From assembly GCA_030655535.1 (NCBI GenBank), contig JAURVK010000074.1, positions 1-51,514 on the forward strand: a stretch of 51,514 nt of DNA, read 5' to 3'. Every line of letters begins with the position of its first letter. Position 1 is the stretch's first letter. Below, piece after piece: positions 41,504 to 50,811 of the stretch. The DNA comes from Methylobacter sp. Lineage in GTDB: Bacteria > Pseudomonadota > Gammaproteobacteria > Methylococcales > Methylomonadaceae. The position numbers were made by a program, and so were the translations under genes. A model generated the notes under the pieces. It was not told the DNA's origin, did no database searches, and saw only the letters and a program-made list of their open reading frames with translations.

Positions 41504-41659
41504 GGTTTACTCCTGGATTAATGATCTGTTTAAGGCCGCTCTCAAGGCTTTTCCCCTTACCTATATCTGCGGCGGCCATGGATGGTGCGAATGCCGTAAG
41601 ACTGTTAGAGCGTTCACGACCACGTATCCATAGTATTTGAATAAATAATACCTTAAAAT

Positions 41660-42223
41660 ATGAGATCTTATGATAACAATTTAATGTTGGTTGATATGTT
41701 AAATGTCAAAGTTTCAGTTTTAGGTTTTGTCGCCGCAAGCGGAACCGGTAAAACCACGCTATTGACCCAATTGATTCCGATTTTAAAACAAAGCGGTTTG
41801 CGCATCGGCTTGATCAAGCATAGTCATCATAATTTTGAAATTGACCAACCGGGAAAAGACAGTTTTCGCTTGCGGGAAGCCGGTGCCTCGCCAGTTATGC
41901 TGGTATCCCGGTATCGGCGCGCGATTATTACCGAGTTGGCCCCGGAACAAGCGCTCCGACTGGAAGATCAGTTGAAGCAATTCGATCAATCTGAACTGGA
42001 CCTGATCTTGGTGGAAGGCTTTAAGTCGGAAAAATTTCCTAAAATTGAATTGCATCGACCTGCGCTTAGACAGCCCCTGCTTTACCCAAACGACCCGGAC
42101 GTCATTGCGATAGCGACCGATGCGGCACTGGAAACGCCAGACTATTTGATGCAATTGGAATTGAACCATCCCGAAATGATTGCCGAATTTATCCAACACC
42201 ATGTTATGAAAAACTATGATTGA
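41660..42223 (+). CDS. mobB: Molybdopterin-guanine dinucleotide biosynthesis adaptor protein
   Basis: GFVAASGTGKTTLLTQLIP, IKHSHHNFEIDQPGKDSFRLREAGA. Confidence 0.9.
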   Translation: MRSYDNNLMLVDMLNVKVSVLGFVAASGTGKTTLLTQLIPILKQSGLRIGLIKHSHHNFEIDQPGKDSFRLREAGASPVMLVSRYRRAIITELAPEQALRLEDQLKQFDQSELDLILVEGFKSEKFPKIELHRPALRQPLLYPNDPDVIAIATDAALETPDYLMQLELNHPEMIAEFIQHHVMKNYD

Positions 42224-43460
42224 CTCATGCAGTCGGGAATCCAGGCCGCTATTGTCTGCGGAAGACGCGCTGGATAACATCAAAGCCGCTATACAAGCTG
42301 TAAGCGGTACAGACAAATTGGAGTTAAAAAATGCCTTGGGCCGAGTGCTGGCGGAATCGGTTTATTCGCCGATCAATATTCCCCATGACAGGAATGCCGC
42401 TATGGATGGCTATGCGTTTGCCGGTCGCGATAAGGCTGACGGGCAAGCGTTCATGCTTAGTTTGGTGGGGACTTCCTGGGCTGGACGGCCATTTCAAGGT
42501 CAGTTGCAAGCCGGTCAGTGCATCAGGATTTTTACCGGAGCGGTTGTGCCGGAACATGCCGACTCAGTCATCATGCAGGAACATGTGCAAGTTCAGGAAC
42601 AAACCGTACGTTTTCCGGCGGACACACGAGTACTGCAAAATATCCGGGAAATCGGCGAAGATGTAAAACAAGGCGCCTGTTTAATAGCCGAACCTAAAAA
42701 GCTGACAGCGGTCGATCTGGGTTTACTGGCCTCTGCCGGAATTGATCAGGTTATCGTTAAGCGACAGTTAAAAATCGCTCATTTTTCTACCGGCGACGAA
42801 CTAAGCTCATTAGGTCGGCCGCTGGAGCCTGGGAAAGTATACGATAGCAACCGCGCTATGTTAGGCGGATTATTGGCAGACCCCGGCTACAGCGTTACTG
42901 ATTTAGGTGTCATTCCCGACAATAAGCAGTTGCTTGAAGACGGTTTTATTGAAGCTTCCAAAAACCATGATGTGATCATAACTACCGGCGGCGCTTCAGT
43001 CGGTGAGGCCGATTATGTCAAAGAAATCCTGCAAAGCTGCGGGGAAGTCAATTTCTGGAAAATGGCGATAAAACCCGGAAAACCATTGGCCTTTGGCAAA
43101 ATAGGGGGGTGTTATTTTTTCGGTTTGCCCGGCAATCCGGTTGCCGTAGCGGTAACCTTTCAGCAGATAGTGGCTCCCGCGCTTAGGCAGCTTTCCGGTG
43201 CGCCGCTTGCCAAACCGTTAAGATTTACCGCGACTTGCACCTCGGTATTAAAAAAATCTCCCGGACGGCAGGAATATCAGCGCGGCATCCTCAGTCAAGA
43301 TGAGCGTGGCGAGTTTTCTGTCGCTTCAGCGGGTCGGCAAGGCTCGCATATCCTCAGCTCCATGAGTCAGAGCGGCTGCTATATCGTCTTGCCAAGAGAG
43401 TGTGGTGGCGTACAAGCAGGCGACAAGGTCATTGTTGAGCCGTTTAGTGTGTTGATATAG
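42216..43460 (+). CDS. moeA: Molybdopterin molybdotransferase
   Basis: AMDGYAF, RIFTGAVVPEHADSVIMQE, TGGASVGEADYVKEIL, FGLPGNPVAVAVTF. Confidence 0.93.
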   Translation: MIDSCSRESRPLLSAEDALDNIKAAIQAVSGTDKLELKNALGRVLAESVYSPINIPHDRNAAMDGYAFAGRDKADGQAFMLSLVGTSWAGRPFQGQLQAGQCIRIFTGAVVPEHADSVIMQEHVQVQEQTVRFPADTRVLQNIREIGEDVKQGACLIAEPKKLTAVDLGLLASAGIDQVIVKRQLKIAHFSTGDELSSLGRPLEPGKVYDSNRAMLGGLLADPGYSVTDLGVIPDNKQLLEDGFIEASKNHDVIITTGGASVGEADYVKEILQSCGEVNFWKMAIKPGKPLAFGKIGGCYFFGLPGNPVAVAVTFQQIVAPALRQLSGAPLAKPLRFTATCTSVLKKSPGRQEYQRGILSQDERGEFSVASAGRQGSHILSSMSQSGCYIVLPRECGGVQAGDKVIVEPFSVLI

Positions 43461-43480
43461 CATTCCCACACTCTTATATA

Positions 43481-43822
43481 TTAGGCCTTTTTAACAAATT
43501 CTGATTTAAGTTTCATTGCGCCAATGCCGTCGATTCTGCAGTCAATATCATGGTCGCCGTCGACCAGACGGATGATTTTGACTCTAGTGCCGACTTTGAC
43601 AACCGATGATGAGCCTTTGACTTTGAGATCTTTGATTACGGTGACGGTATCTCCGTCTTGTAACACGTTGCCGTTTGCATCCTTAATGATACGGACATCG
43701 GAGTTATCTTCGGCTGTCCCATCTTTTGGCCATTCGTGTGCGCATTCAGGGCAGACGTACATAAGATCGTCTTCGTAGGTGAATTCTGAGCCGCATGCGG
43801 GGCATTTTGGGAGGTTACTCAT
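43481..43822 (-). CDS. PhnA/YjdM zinc-ribbon domain protein
   Basis: [25 protein letters not shown] ... [26 protein letters not shown]. Confidence 0.9.
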   Translation of the reverse strand: MSNLPKCPACGSEFTYEDDLMYVCPECAHEWPKDGTAEDNSDVRIIKDANGNVLQDGDTVTVIKDLKVKGSSSVVKVGTRVKIIRLVDGDHDIDCRIDGIGAMKLKSEFVKKA

Positions 43823-44119
43823 TGCTTTTACCTAATGTAGGGTTGTCTCAACCTTGCGGGGTACAAGGTGTATTGAGGCGACATGATGCCAGATTTAGGC
43901 GGTTATTGTCCATTTCACGAGGGGACTATGCCTATTGGGGACGGGAAATTACCGGTGAAAGCAGCTGTGTACGGGGAAGGGCGTCCACGCCCTTGGTGGT
44001 GATTTTAGATAATGCCCCCATTTTGATAGCCCAGAAATTTGGGATAAATATAAAGTTCTTTATACGGAACTTGAGCAGGGGCCGGACGCGCTGGCGGATT
44101 AATTGAAATCCCCGGTCGA

Positions 44120-44908
44120 TTAATTCACCCGGTCGACTTTAACCAGAATACGCATCCGGCTTTCGCCAACCTGGCGCGTATTAACAAACGCACCGCTTGA
44201 ACTGCTGTTACTGTTTTCGCCAACTCCCCCGAGTTCTACCCATTCGCCAAGATTGATTCTGAGTGTCGATTGCGCATTTTGGACTTCGATCCGGCCTCGG
44301 TTGTTCAGTTTATCCGACCAGGGCGAAACGCTAAGAATGACTTGCTGTCCGGCCAGTCTGGGGACTACCGCAAAACCGGTGGTCGCTTCGGTAAATTCGG
44401 TTGCCGTAGAGTAACCATAGCTGGAAGAATATTGACTTGGATAAACATTGCCCGCTTTAATATGAGCCGGGACGCCTTCCATGGTTCGAATGGTCTGGGT
44501 GTTTTGATCGGCGTTCTTCTCTTGGGTCTGATAAAGGTGGCCGCCTATTCTGCCGCCGAATCTTGACGGATCATCAACCGGAACATTCAGTTGAACTCTG
44601 GCGGTCGCGTTAAGTTCATCGGCGGTAGTCTGCTTGCTTTGCATGACGGTGATGATCAGATTGCTTTGGCGCACATCCAGTTGCTTGACGATGGATTTGA
44701 TTTCGGCCAGCTTGTCAGGCGTGGTCTTGACCAGTAGATTGGAGCCGTTATCAATCAACTGGGCGGTATTGCCAAGCAACGGAACAAGCAACGGCAGTAT
44801 CTCGAATGCCGGTCGATTGCTTAAGGGGATGACTTCAATAATAGTGTCAGCGGCAAAAACGCTATTGCCCAGCAGGCTTATGAAAATTAATGCTAAAAAT
44901 TTTTTCAA
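44120..44908 (-). CDS. Secretin/NolW-like short-domain secreted protein
   Basis: Signal peptide; IIEVIPLSNRPAFEILPLLVPLLGNTAQLIDNGSNLLVKTTPDKLAEIKSIVKQLD typical of secretin N-domains. Confidence 0.65.
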   Translation of the reverse strand: MKKFLALIFISLLGNSVFAADTIIEVIPLSNRPAFEILPLLVPLLGNTAQLIDNGSNLLVKTTPDKLAEIKSIVKQLDVRQSNLIITVMQSKQTTADELNATARVQLNVPVDDPSRFGGRIGGHLYQTQEKNADQNTQTIRTMEGVPAHIKAGNVYPSQYSSSYGYSTATEFTEATTGFAVVPRLAGQQVILSVSPWSDKLNNRGRIEVQNAQSTLRINLGEWVELGGVGENSNSSSSGAFVNTRQVGESRMRILVKVDRVN

Positions 44909-45125
44909 GGGGATGCTCCGGTACAGGTAACCATGAGTCTCTATGGTATAACGTTATATGTGTCATTCGAAATTCTTTTTCGTCATGCTGATCTTGGCGA
45001 TTTGACGCCTGCTTTAGACAGCCGATTTTTGCTAAGGTAACGTCGTCTTCCGATAGTTATCCAGAACTGATTTGTCCCTGTTACAATCAGAAAAAACAGG
45101 ACAGAATTTTTCCGGATAGCTAACT

Positions 45126-46271
45126 ATGAATTCACCGGGCAAAAAACCCCTCATTATCATCATCGGCATTGCGCTGATGGTTGTCGTTTATTTTTTCACG
45201 AAACAGCCGGATTTTGTTGATGTTGAAATCGTCACGCTTGAACAAGGCGAGGTGAGGGCGACGGTATCCAATACCCGCGTCGGTACGGTTAAAGCCTGTA
45301 GACGCGCCTATTTGGCGCCTGCAACAGGCGGACAGGTTGCCATGCTGCATGTCAAAGAAGGCGACAGCGTCAAACAAAACCAGTTGCTGCTGGAGGTCTG
45401 GAATAAAGACCTGAAAGCGCAAGTCAAATTGCAGGACGCTCAAATCAGGGCCAACCGGGCATCGGCCGAACAAGCCTGCCAACTCGGCGCAGGCGCTGAA
45501 CGCGAGGCCGAGCGTTTGTCGCGTTTGCAAAAATTCGATCATATCGTTTCCGAAGAACAGGTCGATATTAAAACGACCGGCGCACGCGCCAAACGCGCAT
45601 CCTGCAACGCAGCCCTTGAGGCCATCGCCGTTAGTCAGGCCAACCGCGGCGCGGTTCAGGCCGCCGTCGAGCGTACCCTGATTATTGCGCCTTTCGACGG
45701 CACCGTGGCTGAAATCAATGCCGAGTTGGGGGAATTTATCACGCCGTCGCCGCCCGGCATTCCGACTTTGCCCGCCATCGATTTGCTGGATGTCAGCTGT
45801 TTGTACGTGTCAGCGCCGATTGATGAAGTGGACGCGCCGCAGATCAAAACCGGCATGAGCGCCTGCGTGTCGCTGGATGCTTTTGCTGAAAAGCGTTGTT
45901 CCGGCACGGTAAGCCGCATCGCCCCCTACGTGTTGGAAAAAGAAAAGCAGGCGCGCACCGTCGAAGTTGAAGTTAAATTAACCGATCCGAAAGATCTTAA
46001 AGGGCTGCTGCCCGGCTACAGCGCCGATATTGAAGTGTTGTTAGCCAGTAAAGCTCAGGCGCTCAGGGTGCCTGCCGAAGCGGTGCTGGAAAATAACCGG
46101 GTTTTGGTGATGCAAGAGAACGGCTTGCTGGAAGAGCGCCGCTTTAAACCGGGTCTGGCCAACTGGAATACCGTGGAAGTGCTGTCGGGCCTGAATGTCG
46201 GCGACAAAGTGGTGTTGTCGGTAGGCCGGGAAGGCGTCGTTGCAGGCGCCTATGCCCGCGAACAAAAATGA
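45126..46271 (+). CDS. Efflux periplasmic adaptor (MacA/HlyD-like)
   Basis: N-terminal TM, MFP lipoyl/hairpin architecture (ATGGQVAMLHVKEGDSVKQNQLLLEV), upstream of ABC genes. Confidence 0.85.
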   Translation: MNSPGKKPLIIIIGIALMVVVYFFTKQPDFVDVEIVTLEQGEVRATVSNTRVGTVKACRRAYLAPATGGQVAMLHVKEGDSVKQNQLLLEVWNKDLKAQVKLQDAQIRANRASAEQACQLGAGAEREAERLSRLQKFDHIVSEEQVDIKTTGARAKRASCNAALEAIAVSQANRGAVQAAVERTLIIAPFDGTVAEINAELGEFITPSPPGIPTLPAIDLLDVSCLYVSAPIDEVDAPQIKTGMSACVSLDAFAEKRCSGTVSRIAPYVLEKEKQARTVEVEVKLTDPKDLKGLLPGYSADIEVLLASKAQALRVPAEAVLENNRVLVMQENGLLEERRFKPGLANWNTVEVLSGLNVGDKVVLSVGREGVVAGAYAREQK

Positions 46272-46927
46272 TACGGCTGGAACATATCCACCGCTATTTC
46301 CAGGTAGGCGAGCAATGCGTTCATGCCTTGAATGACATCAGCGTCACTATCGAAAAAGGCGAATATGTGTCGGTTATGGGGCCGTCGGGTTCCGGCAAAT
46401 CGACGTTATTAAATGTCATCGCCCTGCTAGACCAGCCGAGCTCAGGCCGCTATCTGCTGAACGATCAGCCGGTTACCCAGCTTAGCGATGATGAGCTTGC
46501 CAAAGTTCGCCGCGAAAACATCGGCTTTGTGTTCCAGTTTTTTCATCTGATTCCGCGTCTGTCGGCGGCTGAAAACATTGAAATGCCGATGATACTGGCG
46601 GGCGTAGCGGTCAAGGAGCGCAAACAACGGGTGCTGGAAGCGCTGGCATCGGTCAGCCTGCAGGATCGGAGCTACCACCGGCCGGATCAGCTTTCCGGCG
46701 GACAGCTACAGCGCGTCGCCATTGCCAGGGCCATGATCATGCGGCCTGCGATTTTATTGGCGGACGAGCCGACCGGCAATCTCGACAGCAAATCCGGCAA
46801 GGAAATTATCGAGTTGCTGGAAGGGCTTAACCGGCAGGGCGTAACGTTGATGATTATTACCCATGACCAAAGTTTGGGTGACCGGGCGCACCGCAAAATT
46901 CGCATTGTCGATGGGCAGCTCAGTTAA
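46268..46927 (+). CDS. ABC transporter ATP-binding protein (MacB/LolD type)
   Basis: GPSGSGKSTLLN, LSGGQLQRVAIARAM, ILLADEPTGNLDS; ATGA overlap with adaptor. Confidence 0.92.
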   Translation: MIRLEHIHRYFQVGEQCVHALNDISVTIEKGEYVSVMGPSGSGKSTLLNVIALLDQPSSGRYLLNDQPVTQLSDDELAKVRRENIGFVFQFFHLIPRLSAAENIEMPMILAGVAVKERKQRVLEALASVSLQDRSYHRPDQLSGGQLQRVAIARAMIMRPAILLADEPTGNLDSKSGKEIIELLEGLNRQGVTLMIITHDQSLGDRAHRKIRIVDGQLS

Positions 46928-46962
46928 CCCGTGTTCATCGTATGAGCAGTTAAATATGGAAG

Positions 46963-47010
46963 ATGGAGTGCAGGCTTTGCCTGCAAGGGCGGGCAAAGCC
47001 TGCACTCCGG
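46963..47010. repeat. REP-like palindrome family A copy 4
   Basis: TGGAGTGCAGGCTTTGCCTGCAAGGGCGGGCAAAGCCTGCACTCCGG; near-perfect palindrome. Confidence 0.93.
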
Positions 47011-47072
47011 TTGCTCTGTTTTCCATTATAACGGCAGCGATGCAGAGTAATTACGCCGAATCAGGATAAAGC

Positions 47073-48278
47073 ATGCTCATTAAAGACACATTAACCCAAT
47101 CCTTAGGCGCCATCCGCACCCAGCGCTTGCGTGCGGGCTTGATTGTTCTGGCAATGAGCATCGGCATCGCTTCGGTTTCGGTGTTGACGGCCCTGGGCGA
47201 AAGCGCCCGCCGTTATGTGGTGAACGAGTTTGAAGCCTTGGGCACAAACCTGGTTATCGTGCTGCCGGGGCGCACCGAAACCACGGGCGGACAGCCGCCG
47301 CTATTTGGCGAAACGCCAAGGGACTTGACGCTGGATGACGCCGAGGCCTTGTTACGCAGTCGTCATATTGCCGCCATCGCACCGCTGACTGTCGGTTCCG
47401 CGCCGGTTTCAGCGCAAGGACTGGAGCGCGAAACCAATGTTCTGGGCTCGACCCACGCACTAAGACGGGTGCGCCGTTTGACCGTGGCGCAAGGCAGTTT
47501 CCTGCCGCAAACCGAGATCGATAAGACCCTGTCGGTGTGCGTGATCGGCCAAACCATACGCAAAGAACTGTTTGCCAATCAACCGGCGCTGGGGCAATGG
47601 TTGCGCATCAACGACCGGCGCTTCCGGGTAATCGGCGTGCTGGCATCGGAAGGGCAATCTATCGGCACCGATTTTGACGAAATCGTGATTATTCCGGTGG
47701 CTTCCGCACAGGCTTTGTTCGATACCCATTCGTTATTCAGGGTGCTGGTTGAAGCCAAATCCAAGTCGGACATGTACAAGGCGGTCGATGAAATCAGGGA
47801 CATCATCAAGACCCGCCATGAGGGCGAAGACGACGTGACGCTGATTACCCAGGACAGCGTGGTCAGCACCTTCGATAAAATATTGACCGCGTTGACCCTG
47901 ACTGTTGCCGGTATCGCCGGAATCAGCCTGGCGGTGGCCGGTGTTTTGGTGATGAATGTGATGCTGGTCAGCGTCACGCAACGTACTGCCGAGATCGGCT
48001 TGCTGAAAGCCTTAGGCGCGACCAAGCGACAGCTGCTATGGCTGTTTTTGATCGAAGCGGCCATGTTGTCGCTGGCAGGCGCCTTGCTGGGCGTGATGTT
48101 GGGCTACCTAACCCTTGGGGTGTTGCAGGCTTTTTATCCGGATTTTCCGATGCAATTGCCAAGCTGGGCATTGCTCGCCGCCTTGGCGGTTTCGTTGTTT
48201 ACGGGGCTATTGTTCGGCGTATTGCCGGCCAGAAAAGCGGCCAATCTCGATCCCATCGCCGCCTTGGCAAAGCGGTAA
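47073..48278 (+). CDS. ABC transporter permease (MacB/FtsX family)
   Basis: N-terminal TM + MacB-PCD + C-terminal FtsX domain (RTAEIGLLKALGATKRQLL). Confidence 0.9.
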   Translation: MLIKDTLTQSLGAIRTQRLRAGLIVLAMSIGIASVSVLTALGESARRYVVNEFEALGTNLVIVLPGRTETTGGQPPLFGETPRDLTLDDAEALLRSRHIAAIAPLTVGSAPVSAQGLERETNVLGSTHALRRVRRLTVAQGSFLPQTEIDKTLSVCVIGQTIRKELFANQPALGQWLRINDRRFRVIGVLASEGQSIGTDFDEIVIIPVASAQALFDTHSLFRVLVEAKSKSDMYKAVDEIRDIIKTRHEGEDDVTLITQDSVVSTFDKILTALTLTVAGIAGISLAVAGVLVMNVMLVSVTQRTAEIGLLKALGATKRQLLWLFLIEAAMLSLAGALLGVMLGYLTLGVLQAFYPDFPMQLPSWALLAALAVSLFTGLLFGVLPARKAANLDPIAALAKR

Positions 48279-48296
48279 CGTGCGGGACTGTGAAGA

Positions 48297-48410
48297 ATTA
48301 TTTACCACAGAGGACACGAAGAATACGAAGGAAATAATTATGTTAATTCAATGTGTTGAAAACTTCGTACTCTTCGTGATCTCCGCGTCCTTCGTGGTTA
48401 TTCTTTTAAT
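48297..48410. repeat. MITE-like dispersed repeat (copy 2)
   Basis: ACCACAGAGGACACGAAGAATACGAAGG...AACTTCGTACTCTTCGTG...TCCTTCGTGGT; matches 6341-6436. Confidence 0.85.
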
Positions 48411-48431
48411 GTCTACTGAAAATATAATTCC

Positions 48432-49628
48432 ATGCGCTACGCCGACCTGATCTCATTGTCGTACCGGACGGTTATCAGTCACCAACTGCGCTCGGCGCTG
48501 ACCGCGTTGGGGCTGATTATCGGCATCGCGGCGGTGGTCGTATTAACCTCGATAGGTCGCGGCATTCATACCTTTGTGCTGACGGAATTCACCCAGTTCG
48601 GCACCAATCTGGTCGGCGTTCATCCCGGAAAAACCACCACCTTCGGCATGTCGGGCGCAACCATAAGCACGGTCAGGCCGTTAGTTCTAGCCGATGCGGT
48701 CAGCTTAAGCAAAGTGGAAAACATCATTGCCGCATCCCCCATGGTGCAAGGCAATGCGCGAATCGAAGCAGGGGAAAAACAGCGGCGCACCAATGTGCTG
48801 GGGGTCGGTTCTGCGGTGCCGGAGATCTGGAAAATCAAGGTCGTCAACGGGCGTTTTTTGCCGGAAGAAGAAAGCAATCCGCGCGCCTTTGCGGTGCTGG
48901 GCAACAAATTGGCGACCGAATTGTTCGGCACAGCCAGCCCTTTAGGCCGACGCATCAGGATCGGCAGCGACCGTTTCCGGGTCATCGGCGTGATGGAAAA
49001 AAAAGGCCAGATGGTCGGCTTTGACATGGACGACACCATTTACATCCCGGCCGCCAAGGCGCTGGAGCTGTTCGACAGGGAAAGCCTGATGGAAATTCAC
49101 CTGCTCTATAAAAGCAATACCGCGATTGCCGGCGTAGAAAAAGCGATCAAACGAAACCTGATTGCCCGGCACGGCAGGGAAGATTTCACCATCGTCACCC
49201 AGAACCAGATGCTGAAAAGCATGGATTCCATCCTGAACATCCTGACGCTGGCGGTAGCGGCATTAGGCAGTATTTCCTTGCTGGTAGGTTCGGTCGGCAT
49301 ATTAACCATCATGACCATCGCCGTTTCCGAACGCATTTCCGAAATCGGCTTGCTGCGGGCGGTAGGCGCAGAACGCAGAACCATTTTTCAGCTGTTCCTG
49401 TGCGAAGCCCTGGCGCTAAGCGCCGCAGGCGGGCTGTGCGGCGTGTTGTTGGGGATAGCCATAGTCAAGATTCTCGATGCCGCGTTGCCCGCCTTGCCGG
49501 TGGAGCTGGCCTGGGCCTATATCGTTGCGGCCTTTGTGGTCTCGTTGTTGATCGGCATAGCCGCCGGAGTAGCTCCGGCTGTGAAAGCCGCACGGTTGGA
49601 GCCGTTGGAGGCTTTGCGGGCCGAGTGA
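48432..49628 (+). CDS. ABC transporter permease (MacB/FtsX family), second paralog
   Basis: Same architecture as the 47073 gene; ERISEIGLLRAVGAERRTIFQLFL. Confidence 0.9.
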   Translation: MRYADLISLSYRTVISHQLRSALTALGLIIGIAAVVVLTSIGRGIHTFVLTEFTQFGTNLVGVHPGKTTTFGMSGATISTVRPLVLADAVSLSKVENIIAASPMVQGNARIEAGEKQRRTNVLGVGSAVPEIWKIKVVNGRFLPEEESNPRAFAVLGNKLATELFGTASPLGRRIRIGSDRFRVIGVMEKKGQMVGFDMDDTIYIPAAKALELFDRESLMEIHLLYKSNTAIAGVEKAIKRNLIARHGREDFTIVTQNQMLKSMDSILNILTLAVAALGSISLLVGSVGILTIMTIAVSERISEIGLLRAVGAERRTIFQLFLCEALALSAAGGLCGVLLGIAIVKILDAALPALPVELAWAYIVAAFVVSLLIGIAAGVAPAVKAARLEPLEALRAE

Positions 49629-49663
49629 TTTACGTAACATTTTTACTGAAACATCACCCTTTC

Positions 49664-49908
49664 CTTATAGGCATAGCTATCTACACAAGTTATTTCTCGC
49701 TCTCACGCAAGAGCGTCACTGCTATTAAGTTAAGACATGGACAGGATTGTGGCGGCGACTATTTTGTCGGGTCTACTCCTCATTGCTTTCATTTAGGCGT
49801 GAATCCGCGCCTGACAGTTTTTCAATCGTGCAACGGGAGTGCGAACTTTACTTGCGCTCCAGATGCCAAAATTCAGTAAGACTTGCGTAGATACCTATGC
49901 CTTATAGG
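49664..49908. mobile_element. Putative non-autonomous element with ~27-nt imperfect terminal inverted repeats
   Basis: CTTATAGGCATAGCTATCTACACAAGT at 49664-49690 and reverse complement-like ACTTGCGTAGATACCTATGCCTTATAG at 49882-49908; no transposase ORF inside. Confidence 0.6.
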
Positions 49909-50121
49909 TAAACTTCAGTCGCGCACGATGCTGAAAGTATCGTTTTTAAGAGTTGTTATTGGATTTCGTGCGCGCCTGAAGTCGCGGCTCCGAATACCCT
50001 TGACACATTTCTGAACCAAGGCCAAACAATTCTCGCAAAGCTTTAACTGGATCGATAAGCGCCATTTGATAGTGATTTTTGCTGATGAATCGCAAGGCTT
50101 GTGCATCGCTACCGTCGGCAA

Positions 50122-50811
50122 TTAAGATGCGGTTTTCGATTGATCTATAGCCTGTTTTATTTGCCTGATTGACGAGCCGTTTAATTGCGCTGTTCTGTTG
50201 TGATCCAGACATAATGCGCCTCTGAAACCCAAGTAATCCGGCTGGCAGGGTATCAATTCGGCTATGTCGTTCAGCCTGAGCGAACCGGCCAGTCCGCAGA
50301 GCATAGACCGGTCTTTTGCCAGCCGGACAAATTGCGCAATGTCGGCTTTTGCCATCGCCTGGGTTAAGGAGCCGTTGGTTTTGTTCATGGTGTCTAGCAT
50401 CACGCCTTTGAACCCGGCATTTTTTATCGCATCTATAATGGCAATATCCGGTTGGGTATCGGCGAATAATACCGCTATCAAGTTCATCGTTCGCGGGAAC
50501 GTAGCGAGTTTTTTTAGGGTTCTCTGCCAGTCGCCGCCGGGAAAAAAACCGATTTTGATGTAATCGACGCCGGTTTCGGCCATCTCTGTTACTGCCTGGT
50601 AAACAATTTCAGGCTGCATCGGCAGGTCGCCAACGGTTGCGCTAATGGGGCAACGACCGTTAATCGCAACAACAATGTTTTTGACAATGTCGGTTTCCAG
50701 CGCCCCCAAGGCGCCTAAAGCGGGTTGTTTCAAGTCGATAATATCGACATTCGCGCTTAAAGCCAACAAGGCTTCTTCTACGCTGTTAACGCTGGCGAGC
50801 ATTCCGGTCAT
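50122..50811 (-). CDS. mfnB: (5-formylfuran-3-yl)methyl phosphate synthase (DUF556/MfnB)
   Basis: MLASVNSVEEALLAL...DIIDLKQPALGALGAL, ISATVGDLP, YIKIGFFPG, MLDTMNKTNGSL, LAGSLRLNDI. Confidence 0.88.
   Translation of the reverse strand: MTGMLASVNSVEEALLALSANVDIIDLKQPALGALGALETDIVKNIVVAINGRCPISATVGDLPMQPEIVYQAVTEMAETGVDYIKIGFFPGGDWQRTLKKLATFPRTMNLIAVLFADTQPDIAIIDAIKNAGFKGVMLDTMNKTNGSLTQAMAKADIAQFVRLAKDRSMLCGLAGSLRLNDIAELIPCQPDYLGFRGALCLDHNRTAQLNGSSIRQIKQAIDQSKTAS

Noticed and set aside
41575-41600. GGCCATGGATGGTGCGAATGCCG resembling family B near the mobB upstream region
   Set aside because: Too short and diverged to call confidently as another copy; possible degenerate remnant only.
42221-42245. 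CATGCAGTCG at the moeA start resembling the family C element core
   Set aside because: Only ~10 nt match with no flanking similarity; could be chance.
43795-44106. 103-aa plus-strand ORF between the PhnA/YjdM gene and the secretin-like gene
   Set aside because: Starts inside the neighbouring gene, no SD or domain, composition not protein-like; better considered non-coding.
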